From positions 8,497 to 72,496 of the forward strand of contig CAAGIO010000014.1 in NCBI GenBank assembly GCA_900769945.1: a DNA stretch of 64,000 bases, written 5' to 3'. Both the position numbers and the translations under genes were made by a program. This stretch comes from Bacteroidales bacterium. Its GTDB lineage: Bacteria > Bacteroidota > Bacteroidia > Bacteroidales > F082. Below are positions 1 to 8,233 of this stretch, one piece after another (within the stretch, counting starts at the first letter, position 1; each line of letters starts with the position of its first letter). The notes beneath the pieces are model-generated. The model did no database searches and was not told the origin of the DNA. It worked only from the letters and a program-made list of their open reading frames with translations.

Positions 1-652
1 TCATCGCAACGGCACCTTTCTCTATGTTGTTGCAGGCCACATAGATACGGCGGTTCTTCTTGCCTTTGGCGCGTATCTCTATCACACCGCGCGGACATGC
101 CTTAGCACAGGCTCCGCAGCCCACGCACTTCTCGTCGTCAACCTCCACTATTCCCGTGGCTTTGTTTATGTGTATCGCGTCAAACTTACATTCCCTCACA
201 CAGTCGCCAAGGCCGAGGCACCCGTTAGGGCATCCGCTCTCCCCGGAATATAGTGTGGTGGCATAGGCGCACAGGCTTGCTCCCTCGTAATGAACCTTGG
301 AAGGCGCGTTGTCGCATGTGCCGTTGCAGCGCACCACCGCAACCATAGGGTCGGCAGCACTCGCCGTGAGACCAAGGGCACCCGCCACCTTATCCATGTC
401 TGAACTGAGGCAGTGAAGCCCGTCAAGACTCTTCTTCTCAACAGACGCCTTGACACACGCCTCAGCAAAATTACGGCAGCCCGCAAATCCGCAGCCTCCA
501 CAATTCGCTCCCGATAACAGCGACTCTACCTCATCAATAAGTGGATTCTCCTCAACTTTAAACCTCTTCGCAACGAAAAATAATATCGTCGCAGCAACTA
601 CTCCGATAATTCCTAATATTACCAAAGACCAAATTAAAATTATATTGCTCAT
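1..652 (-). CDS. rnfB: Rnf electron-transport complex subunit B (C-terminus cut off by window edge)
   Basis: Iron-sulfur subunit of the membrane Rnf complex, which couples ferredoxin:NAD+ oxidoreduction to ion pumping. The reading frame starts at the ATG at 652 and is still open at base 1, so the C-terminus is missing. Residues 4-28 form one hydrophobic membrane anchor. A four-cysteine cluster domain follows (C51, C54, C59 in GANCGGCGFAGC), then ferredoxin-type motifs (CPNGCLGLGDC and CVGCGACAKACP) that would bind [4Fe-4S] clusters. The order anchor, FeS domain, ferredoxin repeats is typical of RnfB. It lies downstream of a rseC-like gene on the same strand but has its own promoter in the gap. 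The remaining rnf genes would be expected beyond base 1. Confidence 0.93.
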   Translation of the reverse strand, partial: MSNIILIWSLVILGIIGVVAATILFFVAKRFKVEENPLIDEVESLLSGANCGGCGFAGCRNFAEACVKASVEKKSLDGLHCLSSDMDKVAGALGLTASAADPMVAVVRCNGTCDNAPSKVHYEGASLCAYATTLYSGESGCPNGCLGLGDCVRECKFDAIHINKATGIVEVDDEKCVGCGACAKACPRGVIEIRAKGKKNRRIYVACNNIEKGAVAM

Positions 653-710
653 ATTGCTGATGTTTTATTGATTACAGCTTGTTTAGTTTGGATAATGATG
701 AAAAATCTTG

Positions 711-740
711 CAAAGATATGATTTATTTTAGAAGCTCAAA
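711..740 (-). promoter_or_regulatory. rnfB promoter
   Basis: On the reverse strand a -7 box TATCTTTG (711-718) is preceded by TTTG (737-740) with an 18-base spacer, a good fit to the Bacteroidota promoter. It lies about 60 bases upstream of the rnfB start. Confidence 0.7.
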
Positions 741-786
741 AGAAAAAATTGTTTTTTTCTTCATGCTTTTTTATTATTCTCTGCCG

Positions 787-1206
787 CTACCTGACATCAG
801 TGATGTCGTACCTGAACTCGCTTCGTATCCTGCCTTTGAGACAATATAATATAAGGTAGTATAATGCCACGGCTATGACTGATGCTAACGAGCTTAACAG
901 CTCGCTGATGCCTGACTGTATCAGAATCACTATTGTAGCAACCATGATGATGCCCGGAATGAGGTATGCGAAAACCACCGCCTTACCTCCCTGACTCTCC
1001 GACATGCTTATCATAACCTGCTGGCCAACAATGAACTCCTTGCCATCCGGCTTGGGCACTGACACTTGTTTCTCGGTGGTCTCCGACATTCCGCATGCCG
1101 ACTTGATGTTGCATGAGCCGCACGAGCTGCCGCTTATCACCTTTATTTCAACATCTTTCTCCGTTACCTTTGTTACTATTCCTTTGTGTGAGACGCGTTC
1201 TTCCAT
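787..1206 (-). CDS. RseC/MucC-family protein (SoxR-reducing system type)
   Basis: Small membrane protein of the RseC/MucC family; its relatives help keep redox or stress sensors reduced and are often encoded beside rnf genes. I start it at the ATG at 1206, since the longer frame from 1230 begins inside the promoter. Length is 139 residues. The N-terminal half has the family's cysteine cluster (C29, C32, C38 in SCGSCNIKSAC). Two hydrophobic helices follow at about residues 75-115, then a short basic tail. Lying directly upstream of rnfB matches the arrangement common in Bacteroidales and suggests a role in redox maintenance of the Rnf complex. The specific role is inferred from context. Confidence 0.85.
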   Translation of the reverse strand: MEERVSHKGIVTKVTEKDVEIKVISGSSCGSCNIKSACGMSETTEKQVSVPKPDGKEFIVGQQVMISMSESQGGKAVVFAYLIPGIIMVATIVILIQSGISELLSSLASVIAVALYYLILYCLKGRIRSEFRYDITDVR

Positions 1207-1219
1207 GTTTCTTTTTTTG

Positions 1220-1227
1220 CAAAAGTA
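1220..1227 (-). promoter_or_regulatory. -7 box for the rseC-like gene
   Basis: Reverse-strand TACTTTTG, matching TAnnTTTG, 14 bases upstream of the ATG at 1206. Confidence 0.55.
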
Positions 1228-1257
1228 CATTAAATTACTTTATGATGAAAAAATTTC

Positions 1258-1265
1258 TATTTTTG
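1258..1265 (+). promoter_or_regulatory. -7 box for the YihY/MATE pair
   Basis: TATTTTTG 20 bases upstream of the ATG at 1286, divergent from and close to the rseC-like promoter. Confidence 0.55.
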
Positions 1266-1285
1266 CATTTTGAAGAGGTTTGATT

Positions 1286-2263
1286 ATGAAGATTGATTTT
1301 CATCGTATTAAGAGAGCTGCCGTTGGCATAAAAAATAAGATAGAGTCGTTGTTGCGCGTAGTGGTGCTTCCCGGATTCCATGGCATGCCGCTTTACGATG
1401 TCCTTAGGTATTTTATCCAAGGCTTTACAAGGGGATACCTTCTTGACAGGGCCGCTGCCGTGGCTTTCAACGTCTTCCTCGCTATCTTCCCCTCGATAAT
1501 GGTCCTCTTCACCTTGCTTCCTTATCTTCCTCTGCATGACCTTCAGGTCGTCCTTGTCAACACTATCGTGGAGTTCCTTCCGGCGACGGTGGCCGACAAG
1601 GTGGTGAATACCTTGTCGGAGATTATCTCGCTCCAGCACAACGGGCTTCTTTCATTGGGTGTCATCATGGCTTTTTATTTCAGCTCCGGTGCCACCCGCG
1701 CCTTTATCCGCGGCTTTGATATGGGCGTTAACCATGTGGGCGAGATGAAAGGTATTAAGATTCATCTGAATGGGTTGCTCGTCACCCTTCTGATTGGTGC
1801 CTTGATAATAATCTCGCTCTGCGCTATAATTATTGGTAATGATGTGCTTCCGTGGATTTTTACAAAGATTCATTTCTATAACAGGTTCGTAATAGTGCTT
1901 TTAAACTTCGGCCAATGGCTTCTGACGGTGTTCTCGCTGTTGGCATCGGTGGCTATTCTTTATCATTATGGCAACTCGCGCAAGGAGAAGTTCAAGCTGT
2001 TCACTCCCGGCTCTATTGTCTTCGCAGCTATGTTCATTGTGGGCACCTTGGGCTTTAACTATTATATTGTCAATTTCTCAAGGTATAACGCGCTTTACGG
2101 CTCCATAGGAGTGCTGATAATATTCCTTTTATGGCTATATGTGAACTGTATCATCATCTTGATAGGCAATGAGTTGAATGTGAGTATCCTTGCTGCGGAG
2201 CAGAGGTCTAAGTGTTTGGAGGAGAGTCGCGGCGGACTCATCGAGGAGGGCGGGAAGGACTGA
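1286..2263 (+). CDS. YihY/BrkB-family integral membrane protein
   Basis: Member of the YihY/virulence factor BrkB family (once misnamed RNase BN), inner-membrane proteins of uncertain transport function. I chose the ATG at 1286 over the upstream TTG at 1280, giving 325 residues. Family features seen are the AAAVAFNVFLAIFPSIMVLF block near residue 55, six hydrophobic segments, and the late YNALYGSIGVLIIFLLWLY block near residue 270. The C-terminal 30 residues are charged and cytoplasmic-looking. The stop codon is separated by two bases from the ATG of the MATE gene, so the two are almost certainly co-transcribed and possibly translationally coupled. Confidence 0.92.
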   Translation: MKIDFHRIKRAAVGIKNKIESLLRVVVLPGFHGMPLYDVLRYFIQGFTRGYLLDRAAAVAFNVFLAIFPSIMVLFTLLPYLPLHDLQVVLVNTIVEFLPATVADKVVNTLSEIISLQHNGLLSLGVIMAFYFSSGATRAFIRGFDMGVNHVGEMKGIKIHLNGLLVTLLIGALIIISLCAIIIGNDVLPWIFTKIHFYNRFVIVLLNFGQWLLTVFSLLASVAILYHYGNSRKEKFKLFTPGSIVFAAMFIVGTLGFNYYIVNFSRYNALYGSIGVLIIFLLWLYVNCIIILIGNELNVSILAAEQRSKCLEESRGGLIEEGGKD

Positions 2264-2265
2264 TT

Positions 2266-3570
2266 ATGGGTGTTTCTGATATCAACAGGCGTTTTCTGCA
2301 TTTTGCGGCTCCGAGCATTGTAGGAATGCTGATAGTGTCGTTCCAGATAATGATTGACGGGCTGTTTGTTAGCAGTGGCGTCGGTGTTCTCGGACTTGCC
2401 GCGGTGAATATTTCCATGCCGCTTGTCAACGTGCTCATGAGCGTGGCGGTGATGATAGTGTCGGGAGGCATTGTCATCTGCGGCATTGCGCAGGGGCAGG
2501 GCAGGGACGAGCTTGTGAGGGGTTACACCACCCTGACTCTCATTGTGTGCGTGGTGACGCTGACGTTGCTTTCCGTGCTGATACTCATCTTCTTAAAAGA
2601 CATTTGCTACCTCCTCGGAAGCGATGACGAGGTGTATCCCTACGTGCGTACATATCTTGGGATACTGTCGGGGGCGGTGGTGTTCTATATCATTCCGAAC
2701 TATACCGAGGCGTTCACCCGTCTCGCCGGGAAGCCGAAAAAGGTCTTTACAAGTGGGGTGATATGCTGTGTGGTGAATGTCGTCCTTGACTATTTCTTCA
2801 TCATGAGGTTTGGCTGGGGGATGGCGGGTGCGGCGGTGGCCACGTGTGTGGCAAACAGCACTGCCGCGGTGGTTCTTGCCCCCAACGTGCGTTTCGGGAA
2901 ACTCGCAGGAGGCTGGAAGGAGGTGGGACGCATCTTTTATAATGGGAGCTCGGAGATGCTTAACTCGGTGTCGGCAGCAGTGGCGATGTTCTTGTTTAAC
3001 TTGGTGCTGATGAACAGGATAGGCTCGCTCGGAGTCGCCGCCATGACGATAGTGTACTATATTAATATGGTGGTTAATATGTCTATTTATGGGTTGTCGC
3101 AGGCTCTATACCCTCTGATGTCGTATGAGTTAGGAGCAAGGAACTATCAAAGTATAAGGGCTCTGCTCGTCATATCCTTAAAGTCGAGCGGCGCTATTGG
3201 TGTGTCGGTGTTCGTCGTCACCCAGTTGCTGAAACGCACTCTCGTGTCGGTGTTCGCCTCTGGTAATCAGGAGCTTGTCGCCCTCGCAATAACGGCTGTC
3301 TCCATCGTCACCACCCATTACCTCATCTCGTTTGTCAACATTATAGGCAGCAGCTTTCATACTGCGGTGGAACGCCCCGTTGAGTCGGCGGTCATCGCTC
3401 TTTGCCGCTCCCTGCTGTTCGTGTCACTGCCACTGTTCCTGCTCCCACACTTTATCGGAGATATCGGTATTTGGCTCGCAATGCCTATAGCGGAACTGCT
3501 CACCCTTTTCATCTCACTATCTCTGTATTTCAAGACATTACGTCGCCTCCGACAAAAACTTGACTCATAA
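2266..3570 (+). CDS. MATE-family efflux transporter
   Basis: Multidrug and toxic-compound extrusion family transporter, expected to export organic cations or other small molecules using a sodium or proton gradient. I start it at the ATG at 2266 (434 residues); a longer in-frame extension would overlap the upstream gene by over 50 bases and has no membrane character. About 12 hydrophobic segments occur in two halves, with MATE-type features such as PSIVGMLIVSFQIMIDGLFV near residue 16 and the AGKPKKV loop followed by NVVLDYFFI near residue 165. Substrate cannot be told from sequence. It is the second gene of a two-gene operon with the YihY protein. Confidence 0.93.
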   Translation: MGVSDINRRFLHFAAPSIVGMLIVSFQIMIDGLFVSSGVGVLGLAAVNISMPLVNVLMSVAVMIVSGGIVICGIAQGQGRDELVRGYTTLTLIVCVVTLTLLSVLILIFLKDICYLLGSDDEVYPYVRTYLGILSGAVVFYIIPNYTEAFTRLAGKPKKVFTSGVICCVVNVVLDYFFIMRFGWGMAGAAVATCVANSTAAVVLAPNVRFGKLAGGWKEVGRIFYNGSSEMLNSVSAAVAMFLFNLVLMNRIGSLGVAAMTIVYYINMVVNMSIYGLSQALYPLMSYELGARNYQSIRALLVISLKSSGAIGVSVFVVTQLLKRTLVSVFASGNQELVALAITAVSIVTTHYLISFVNIIGSSFHTAVERPVESAVIALCRSLLFVSLPLFLLPHFIGDIGIWLAMPIAELLTLFISLSLYFKTLRRLRQKLDS

Positions 3571-3596
3571 AGTTTTCTTGTCGTGTAAAAATTGTC

Positions 3597-3627
3597 TTTG
3601 TAATTTTATTTAAAAGCAGTATCTTTG
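3597..3627 (+). promoter_or_regulatory. Promoter of the gpsA-flippase cluster
   Basis: TTTG (3597-3600), 19-base spacer, TATCTTTG (3620-3627): one of the clearest complete Bacteroidota promoters in the window, 15 bases upstream of the gpsA ATG. Confidence 0.8.
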
Positions 3628-3642
3628 CAAAAATTTGTCTAA

Positions 3643-4620
3643 ATGAAAAAGATAATAATAATTGGAAGTGGTGCTATCGCTACGGCTGTCGGTGATGTCA
3701 TTGCTGAGAAAAACCAAGATGATATAACATTGTTGTCGGTCGAGCCAGAAGTGGTTGAAATGATTAACAATCAACATATTAACATTTCATATTTCCCTAA
3801 ATGCCGTCTCGATGAACATCTGAAGGCTACTCTTGATAAAAGTGTTCTTGAAAGCGCCGACATCATCTTTCTTGCAATTCCTTCCGTTGCCGTCGTAGGC
3901 TATCTTAAAGAAAATCAGAGATATATAGGTCCTTCTTCTATATTAGTGAATCTTGCGAAGGGCTTTGCCAATGAGGAGCAGATTATCCCCGATTGTGTAG
4001 GCTCGTTCATGAATAACAAGATTATCACCCTTAAGGGGCCTTCTTTCGCAAGGGAGATTATCAACAGGCAAGATACAGGGCTTACCGCTGCCTGCACCGA
4101 TGTCGCTCTCTTTGATGTGATACGTGATGTCTTCGAGGGCACAAATATCCGTATCGATTTCACTACCGATGTCACAGGCGTTGAATACGCCTCCCTCCTG
4201 AAGAATATCTACGCCATCGTAATTGGTATCGTTGATGCAAACTTCGACTCTGCTAATCTGCGCTCTATCTTTATCACAAAGGCTATCAATGAGATGCGTA
4301 AGCTTCTCTCTGCCTTCGGTGGCAAAGAAGGCACCATGTTCAACTACTGCGGCTTCGGCGACTTCTCTCTTACCTCACTCAACGATATGAGCCGTAATAG
4401 AACCCTCGGACTGCTTATTGGAAAGGGCTTCTTTAATTCTGGGATATCGGAGAAAGTGGTTCTTGAAGGCCGTATCGCTTTAGATGTGATGCATAAGAAA
4501 ATAGAGAATAACAATATGGATTTCAACGACTTCCCTCTTATGGACGAGTTGTTCCATGTGTTGAATGATAACGACTACATGACCACAAACTTCGTGAAGA
4601 ACATCCTCAGGAGGATTTAG
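3643..4620 (+). CDS. gpsA: NAD(P)-dependent glycerol-3-phosphate dehydrogenase family protein
   Basis: Expected to interconvert dihydroxyacetone phosphate and sn-glycerol 3-phosphate. Length (325 residues) is usual for GpsA. A Rossmann motif GSGAIATAV lies at residues 8-16; it differs from the usual GxGxWGTA. The conserved GPSFARE and LLKNIYAI blocks are present, the latter holding the expected catalytic lysine K187. The GFGDFSLTSLNDMSRNR block near residue 235 matches the family's substrate-side motif. It leads a run of surface-polysaccharide genes and has a strong promoter, so it may supply glycerol phosphate for a cell-surface glycan, or may be a relative acting on another hydroxy-phosphate. 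A second, standard gpsA elsewhere in the genome is possible. Confidence 0.8.
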   Translation: MKKIIIIGSGAIATAVGDVIAEKNQDDITLLSVEPEVVEMINNQHINISYFPKCRLDEHLKATLDKSVLESADIIFLAIPSVAVVGYLKENQRYIGPSSILVNLAKGFANEEQIIPDCVGSFMNNKIITLKGPSFAREIINRQDTGLTAACTDVALFDVIRDVFEGTNIRIDFTTDVTGVEYASLLKNIYAIVIGIVDANFDSANLRSIFITKAINEMRKLLSAFGGKEGTMFNYCGFGDFSLTSLNDMSRNRTLGLLIGKGFFNSGISEKVVLEGRIALDVMHKKIENNNMDFNDFPLMDELFHVLNDNDYMTTNFVKNILRRI

Positions 4621-4653
4621 TGGGGATGCCGGTCTGTCTCAATATGGTGATGT

Positions 4654-6189
4654 ATGGGCGTTGTTGTTAAACAGAGTTTAAAAGGTACAATAATAAACTA
4701 TATTGGCGTTGCCGTTGGTTTTGTCACTACCTTTTTTGTTATGACAAAATACCTGAGCACTGAGGAGATAGGCCTCGCAAGCGTGCTTAGCAATGCCGCG
4801 ATTCTTTTCTCTGGCCTTGCCCAGATGGGTATCTCTACCTCTGCAATGCGCTTCTATCCTTATTTTAAAGACTCCGAAAGCCGTGACCATGGTTTCTTCG
4901 GCTGGACCCTTATCGTACCATTGGTGGGATTTATCATCTTTACCACCTTGTTCTTCATCTTTAAACAACAGATATCGGATTATTTCTCCGAACAGTCCGC
5001 CTTGTTTGTTGACTATATGTACTTCGTTATCCCTATGTCGTTCTTCATGTTATACACCGTCGTGTTTGAGACGAACTCTAACCTCCTGATGCGTATCGTC
5101 TTCCCGCGCTTCGTCCGTGAGGTGGGAATACGCCTCTTCACCCTGATAGATTATCTGCTGTATATCACGAATGTTATCGACCTCGACGGAATGGTCATCG
5201 GGCTTTGTGTCACCTATCTGCTCGCAACCATACTAAATATCATCTACTTGCTATCCTTGAGAAGAATATCGTTCAAGATTGAGCCTTCGTTCGTGGATAA
5301 GAAACTTCGTCGGGATTTCTTCCTTTATACGTTGCTCCTTATTGTGTCGTCGGTGGTGAGTACTATCATTCCGGTACTTAACTCGTTGCTAATCACTGCG
5401 AAGATGGGGCTTGCCTTCACTGGGATATATAAGATTGCCACGGATATGGCGGCTCTCGTGGAAATGCCTTACCGCGCCTTGGGCTCCATCTCCAAACCGA
5501 ATATCTCTCAAGCCATGAAAGATAACGATACGGTGAAAGCCCGCTCGCTGACGAAGGATGTATCTCTGCATCAGCTTATTGCCGGGCTCTTCGTCTTCTT
5601 CATCATCTGGATTAATATCGACCTGTTCTTCGAGCTCCTCCCTAACGGCGAGGTCTTCGCCACAGGAAAATGGGTGTTCTTTATCCTTGTCCTCGCCAAG
5701 ATGATAAACTCCTCCCTGAACGTGGGGGTCATCGTGCTAAGCTATTCAAAATACTACTATCTTCAACTGTTCTTCACCGCCGTCCTCACTTTCACGGCAA
5801 TAGTGATGAATAACCTTCTTATCCCGGTTCTCGGAATGACAGGCTCAGCTATGGCCTCGCTCGTCTCTTACTCATTATATTATGTATTAATTTTATCGGT
5901 GGTCGGCTGGAAGACAAAAATACACCCTTTCTCTTGGGGCGAAATGATGGTAGTCATAATTATTTCAGTGTTGTTTGTCGCTGATTATCTTGTTGTTAGA
6001 TTCGTCTCACCTTCGGTTGTCGCTCTCTTGGGCGGTGGCCTCTTGGGACGTGCGGCTGAGTCTGTCATTAGGACTCTCTTCTTTGTCTTCACCGGCATTG
6101 CTGCAGTTTATAAGCTGAAGATTTCTAAACAGATAAATGCTCTGATTGACATTTTGCTGAAAAAACTAAAACTGATGGGTGATGACTAA
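4654..6189 (+). CDS. Polysaccharide (Wzx-type) flippase family membrane protein
   Basis: Membrane protein of the MOP/MVF superfamily, most like lipopolysaccharide or O-antigen flippases that move lipid-linked oligosaccharides across the inner membrane. It has 511 residues and about 14 hydrophobic segments, beginning with SLKGTIINYIGVAVGFVTTF near the N-terminus, which is typical of Wzx-like proteins. The start at 4654 lies 33 bases after gpsA. Downstream are a glycosyltransferase and a methyltransferase on the same strand, consistent with a small glycan-assembly cluster. No Wzy-type polymerase or O-antigen ligase is present in the window. Confidence 0.88.
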   Translation: MGVVVKQSLKGTIINYIGVAVGFVTTFFVMTKYLSTEEIGLASVLSNAAILFSGLAQMGISTSAMRFYPYFKDSESRDHGFFGWTLIVPLVGFIIFTTLFFIFKQQISDYFSEQSALFVDYMYFVIPMSFFMLYTVVFETNSNLLMRIVFPRFVREVGIRLFTLIDYLLYITNVIDLDGMVIGLCVTYLLATILNIIYLLSLRRISFKIEPSFVDKKLRRDFFLYTLLLIVSSVVSTIIPVLNSLLITAKMGLAFTGIYKIATDMAALVEMPYRALGSISKPNISQAMKDNDTVKARSLTKDVSLHQLIAGLFVFFIIWINIDLFFELLPNGEVFATGKWVFFILVLAKMINSSLNVGVIVLSYSKYYYLQLFFTAVLTFTAIVMNNLLIPVLGMTGSAMASLVSYSLYYVLILSVVGWKTKIHPFSWGEMMVVIIISVLFVADYLVVRFVSPSVVALLGGGLLGRAAESVIRTLFFVFTGIAAVYKLKISKQINALIDILLKKLKLMGDD

Positions 6190-6235
6190 AAAATGTTTGT
6201 TGAGTGTTTTTTAATATAAATCATTGGTTATCAAT

Positions 6236-7372
6236 ATGCGAATTGTAATTGTCGGTCCTTCTTACCCATATAGGGGTGGCATTGCGGCGTTCTCCGAACG
6301 TCTTGCCGCTGAGTTTGTTAGCGAAGGAGATTCTGTAGAGCTTGTCACCTTCACTCTACAATACCCGTCATTCCTTTTCCCGGGCAAGACTCAGTATTCC
6401 GAATCGCCGGCTGCCCCTCAGAAAATGGAAATCTCACGCTTGGTGAACTCCGTCATTCCTACTAATTGGATAAAGACAGGAAAGATTATCAGAGAGAAGA
6501 ATCCTGATATTGTGATTTTCGCCTATTGGATGTCTTTCTTCGCTCCTTGCTATGGCACAATAGCACGTGTGGTTAAGAAGTCGAAGAACATCAGATGCTT
6601 GGCCTTGGTGCATAACATGGTTCCTCATGAGAAATCGCTGATTGACAAGCTTTTGCCACCTTTCTTTGTGAAGTCTATGGATGGCTTCGTCACTCTCTCA
6701 AAAGCGGTGCTATCTGATGTGGAATCGCTTGATAACCAAGATAAACCAAAGATTTTTACTCCTCATCCTCTGTATGATAACTTTGGAGATATTGTCCCAC
6801 GTGAGGATGCCTTGTCGTTCCTTCATATTCAAGATGACTGCAGATATATGCTTTTCTTCGGTCTCGTCCGCGCGTATAAAGGCCTTGACTTGTTGATAGA
6901 GGCTTTCGCCGACACTCGTTTTGACACATTGCCTGTGAAACTTGTCATTGCCGGAGAGTTTTATGATGATATGCGTCATTATTTAGAAATGATTGACAGT
7001 CATAATCTTAAAGATAAAGTGATAATAAGGGACAGCTATATTCCAGATGAAGAGGTGAGATATTATTTCAGTGCTGCGGATATTGTCGTACAGCCTTATA
7101 AGTCGGCGACACAAAGCGGCGTGACGCAGGTTGCATATCATTTTAACCGCCCAATGCTTGTGACAGATGTCGGAGGGTTGAAGGAGATTGTCCCTGACGG
7201 AGTGGCGGGGTATGTGGTGGAGCCTCGCCCGGAATCTATCGCTGACGCTCTCGTCGATTTCTTCGGACACGGCAGGCTTGAGCCTTTAGTCAATAATGTC
7301 AGGGAAGAGAAAAAGAGATATTCGTGGAGTAATATTACCCAAGGCATTAAGAAGATGCTTGATATTCAATGA
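6236..7372 (+). CDS. GT4-type glycosyltransferase
   Basis: Predicted GT-B fold glycosyltransferase of family 4, transferring a sugar from a nucleotide donor. The ATG at 6236 is preferred over a TTG four codons upstream; length is 378 residues. The N-terminal half starts MRIVIVGPSYPYRGGIAAF, with the glycine-rich acceptor-side loop. The C-terminal half shows FGLVRAYKGLDLLIEAF near residue 205, and the donor-binding region with QPYKSATQSGVTQVAYHFNRP and GGLKEIVPDGVAGYVVEP. It lies 46 bases after the flippase and is probably cytoplasmic or peripheral at the inner membrane. Donor and acceptor cannot be predicted. Confidence 0.9.
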   Translation: MRIVIVGPSYPYRGGIAAFSERLAAEFVSEGDSVELVTFTLQYPSFLFPGKTQYSESPAAPQKMEISRLVNSVIPTNWIKTGKIIREKNPDIVIFAYWMSFFAPCYGTIARVVKKSKNIRCLALVHNMVPHEKSLIDKLLPPFFVKSMDGFVTLSKAVLSDVESLDNQDKPKIFTPHPLYDNFGDIVPREDALSFLHIQDDCRYMLFFGLVRAYKGLDLLIEAFADTRFDTLPVKLVIAGEFYDDMRHYLEMIDSHNLKDKVIIRDSYIPDEEVRYYFSAADIVVQPYKSATQSGVTQVAYHFNRPMLVTDVGGLKEIVPDGVAGYVVEPRPESIADALVDFFGHGRLEPLVNNVREEKKRYSWSNITQGIKKMLDIQ

Positions 7373-7400
7373 TTTTGTGAAAATATAGAGACGATAAGAG

Positions 7401-8174
7401 ATGAAAAAGATAATAGGATTGCTTACAAAGATGTTCCCAAGGCAGGTGCTGATACGGTTCAGTTATTTTTTCAGCGTGTTGGTACGTCCGTTTTATTGGG
7501 GTGATAAGGTTGAATGCCCTGTATGTGGCGGTCATTTTCGGAAATTTCTACCGTACGGATATGGTCAGGCTATGGATAACAGGCTCTGTCCCAAATGTTT
7601 ATCGCTTGAACGTCACCGTCTGTTATGGCTTTATCTAAAAGAGCGGACGGGGTTCTTTACGGATAATCTGAAGGTGCTGCACTTCGCTCCTGAGCAGCCG
7701 TTCCTGAAACGTTTCCGTTCTTTGCCGAATCTTGACTACACTACTGCTGACCTCGATTCTCCTATTGCCGACCTGCATCTTGATGTTACGAAGATGGATA
7801 TCCCTGATAATCAGTATGATGTCATAATATGCAATCATGTCCTTGAGCATGTTGGCGATGTTAATGCCGCGTTCAGGGAGATAAGGCGGGTGTTGCGTCC
7901 GGGTGGCTGGGCAGTGCTTCTTGTGCCTATCAACCCTGATGTAGATTCATGGGAAGACCCCACTATAACGTCGCCGGAGGAGCGTCAGCGTAACTTCGGG
8001 CAGTATGACCATGTGAGGCAGTTTGGAAGGGATTATGCGCAAGTTCTTGAGAATGCAGGTTTTATCGTTGATGCGGACAGGCTTTATTATGATATTCCGG
8101 AGGAAAGGCGGGAACGTATGCGTCTTGCGAGAAGAGGGGAGGAGCTTGTCTATGTCGTTAGGAAGAACCAATAG
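7401..8174 (+). CDS. SAM-dependent methyltransferase with N-terminal cysteine knuckle
   Basis: Class I methyltransferase of 257 residues. A likely zinc-binding element near the N-terminus has two Cys pairs (CPVCGGHF at about 34-41 and CPKC near 60). The catalytic core then shows LDVTKMDIPDNQYDVIICNHVLEHV followed by REIRRVLRPGGWAVLLVPI, the usual post-motif pattern of the Methyltransf_11 group. The SAM-binding motif I (VLHFAPEQPF) is atypical in lacking the GxG string. It is the last gene of the polysaccharide run and ends just before a strong terminator, so it may methylate a glycan or a glycan precursor. The substrate is unknown. Confidence 0.85.
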   Translation: MKKIIGLLTKMFPRQVLIRFSYFFSVLVRPFYWGDKVECPVCGGHFRKFLPYGYGQAMDNRLCPKCLSLERHRLLWLYLKERTGFFTDNLKVLHFAPEQPFLKRFRSLPNLDYTTADLDSPIADLHLDVTKMDIPDNQYDVIICNHVLEHVGDVNAAFREIRRVLRPGGWAVLLVPINPDVDSWEDPTITSPEERQRNFGQYDHVRQFGRDYAQVLENAGFIVDADRLYYDIPEERRERMRLARRGEELVYVVRKNQ

Positions 8175-8182
8175 GACATAAT

Positions 8183-8220
8183 AATAAGTGCGGCGCAAAC
8201 TTGTTTGCGCCGCACTTATT
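8183..8220. terminator. Perfect 18-bp hairpin between convergent genes
   Basis: Inverted repeat 8183-8200 / 8203-8220 with a 2-base TT loop and no mismatches, between the methyltransferase (forward) and pruA (reverse). It is likely a bidirectional terminator, although the U-tract is weak. Confidence 0.8.
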
Positions 8221-8233
8221 TTCGCATAATATC

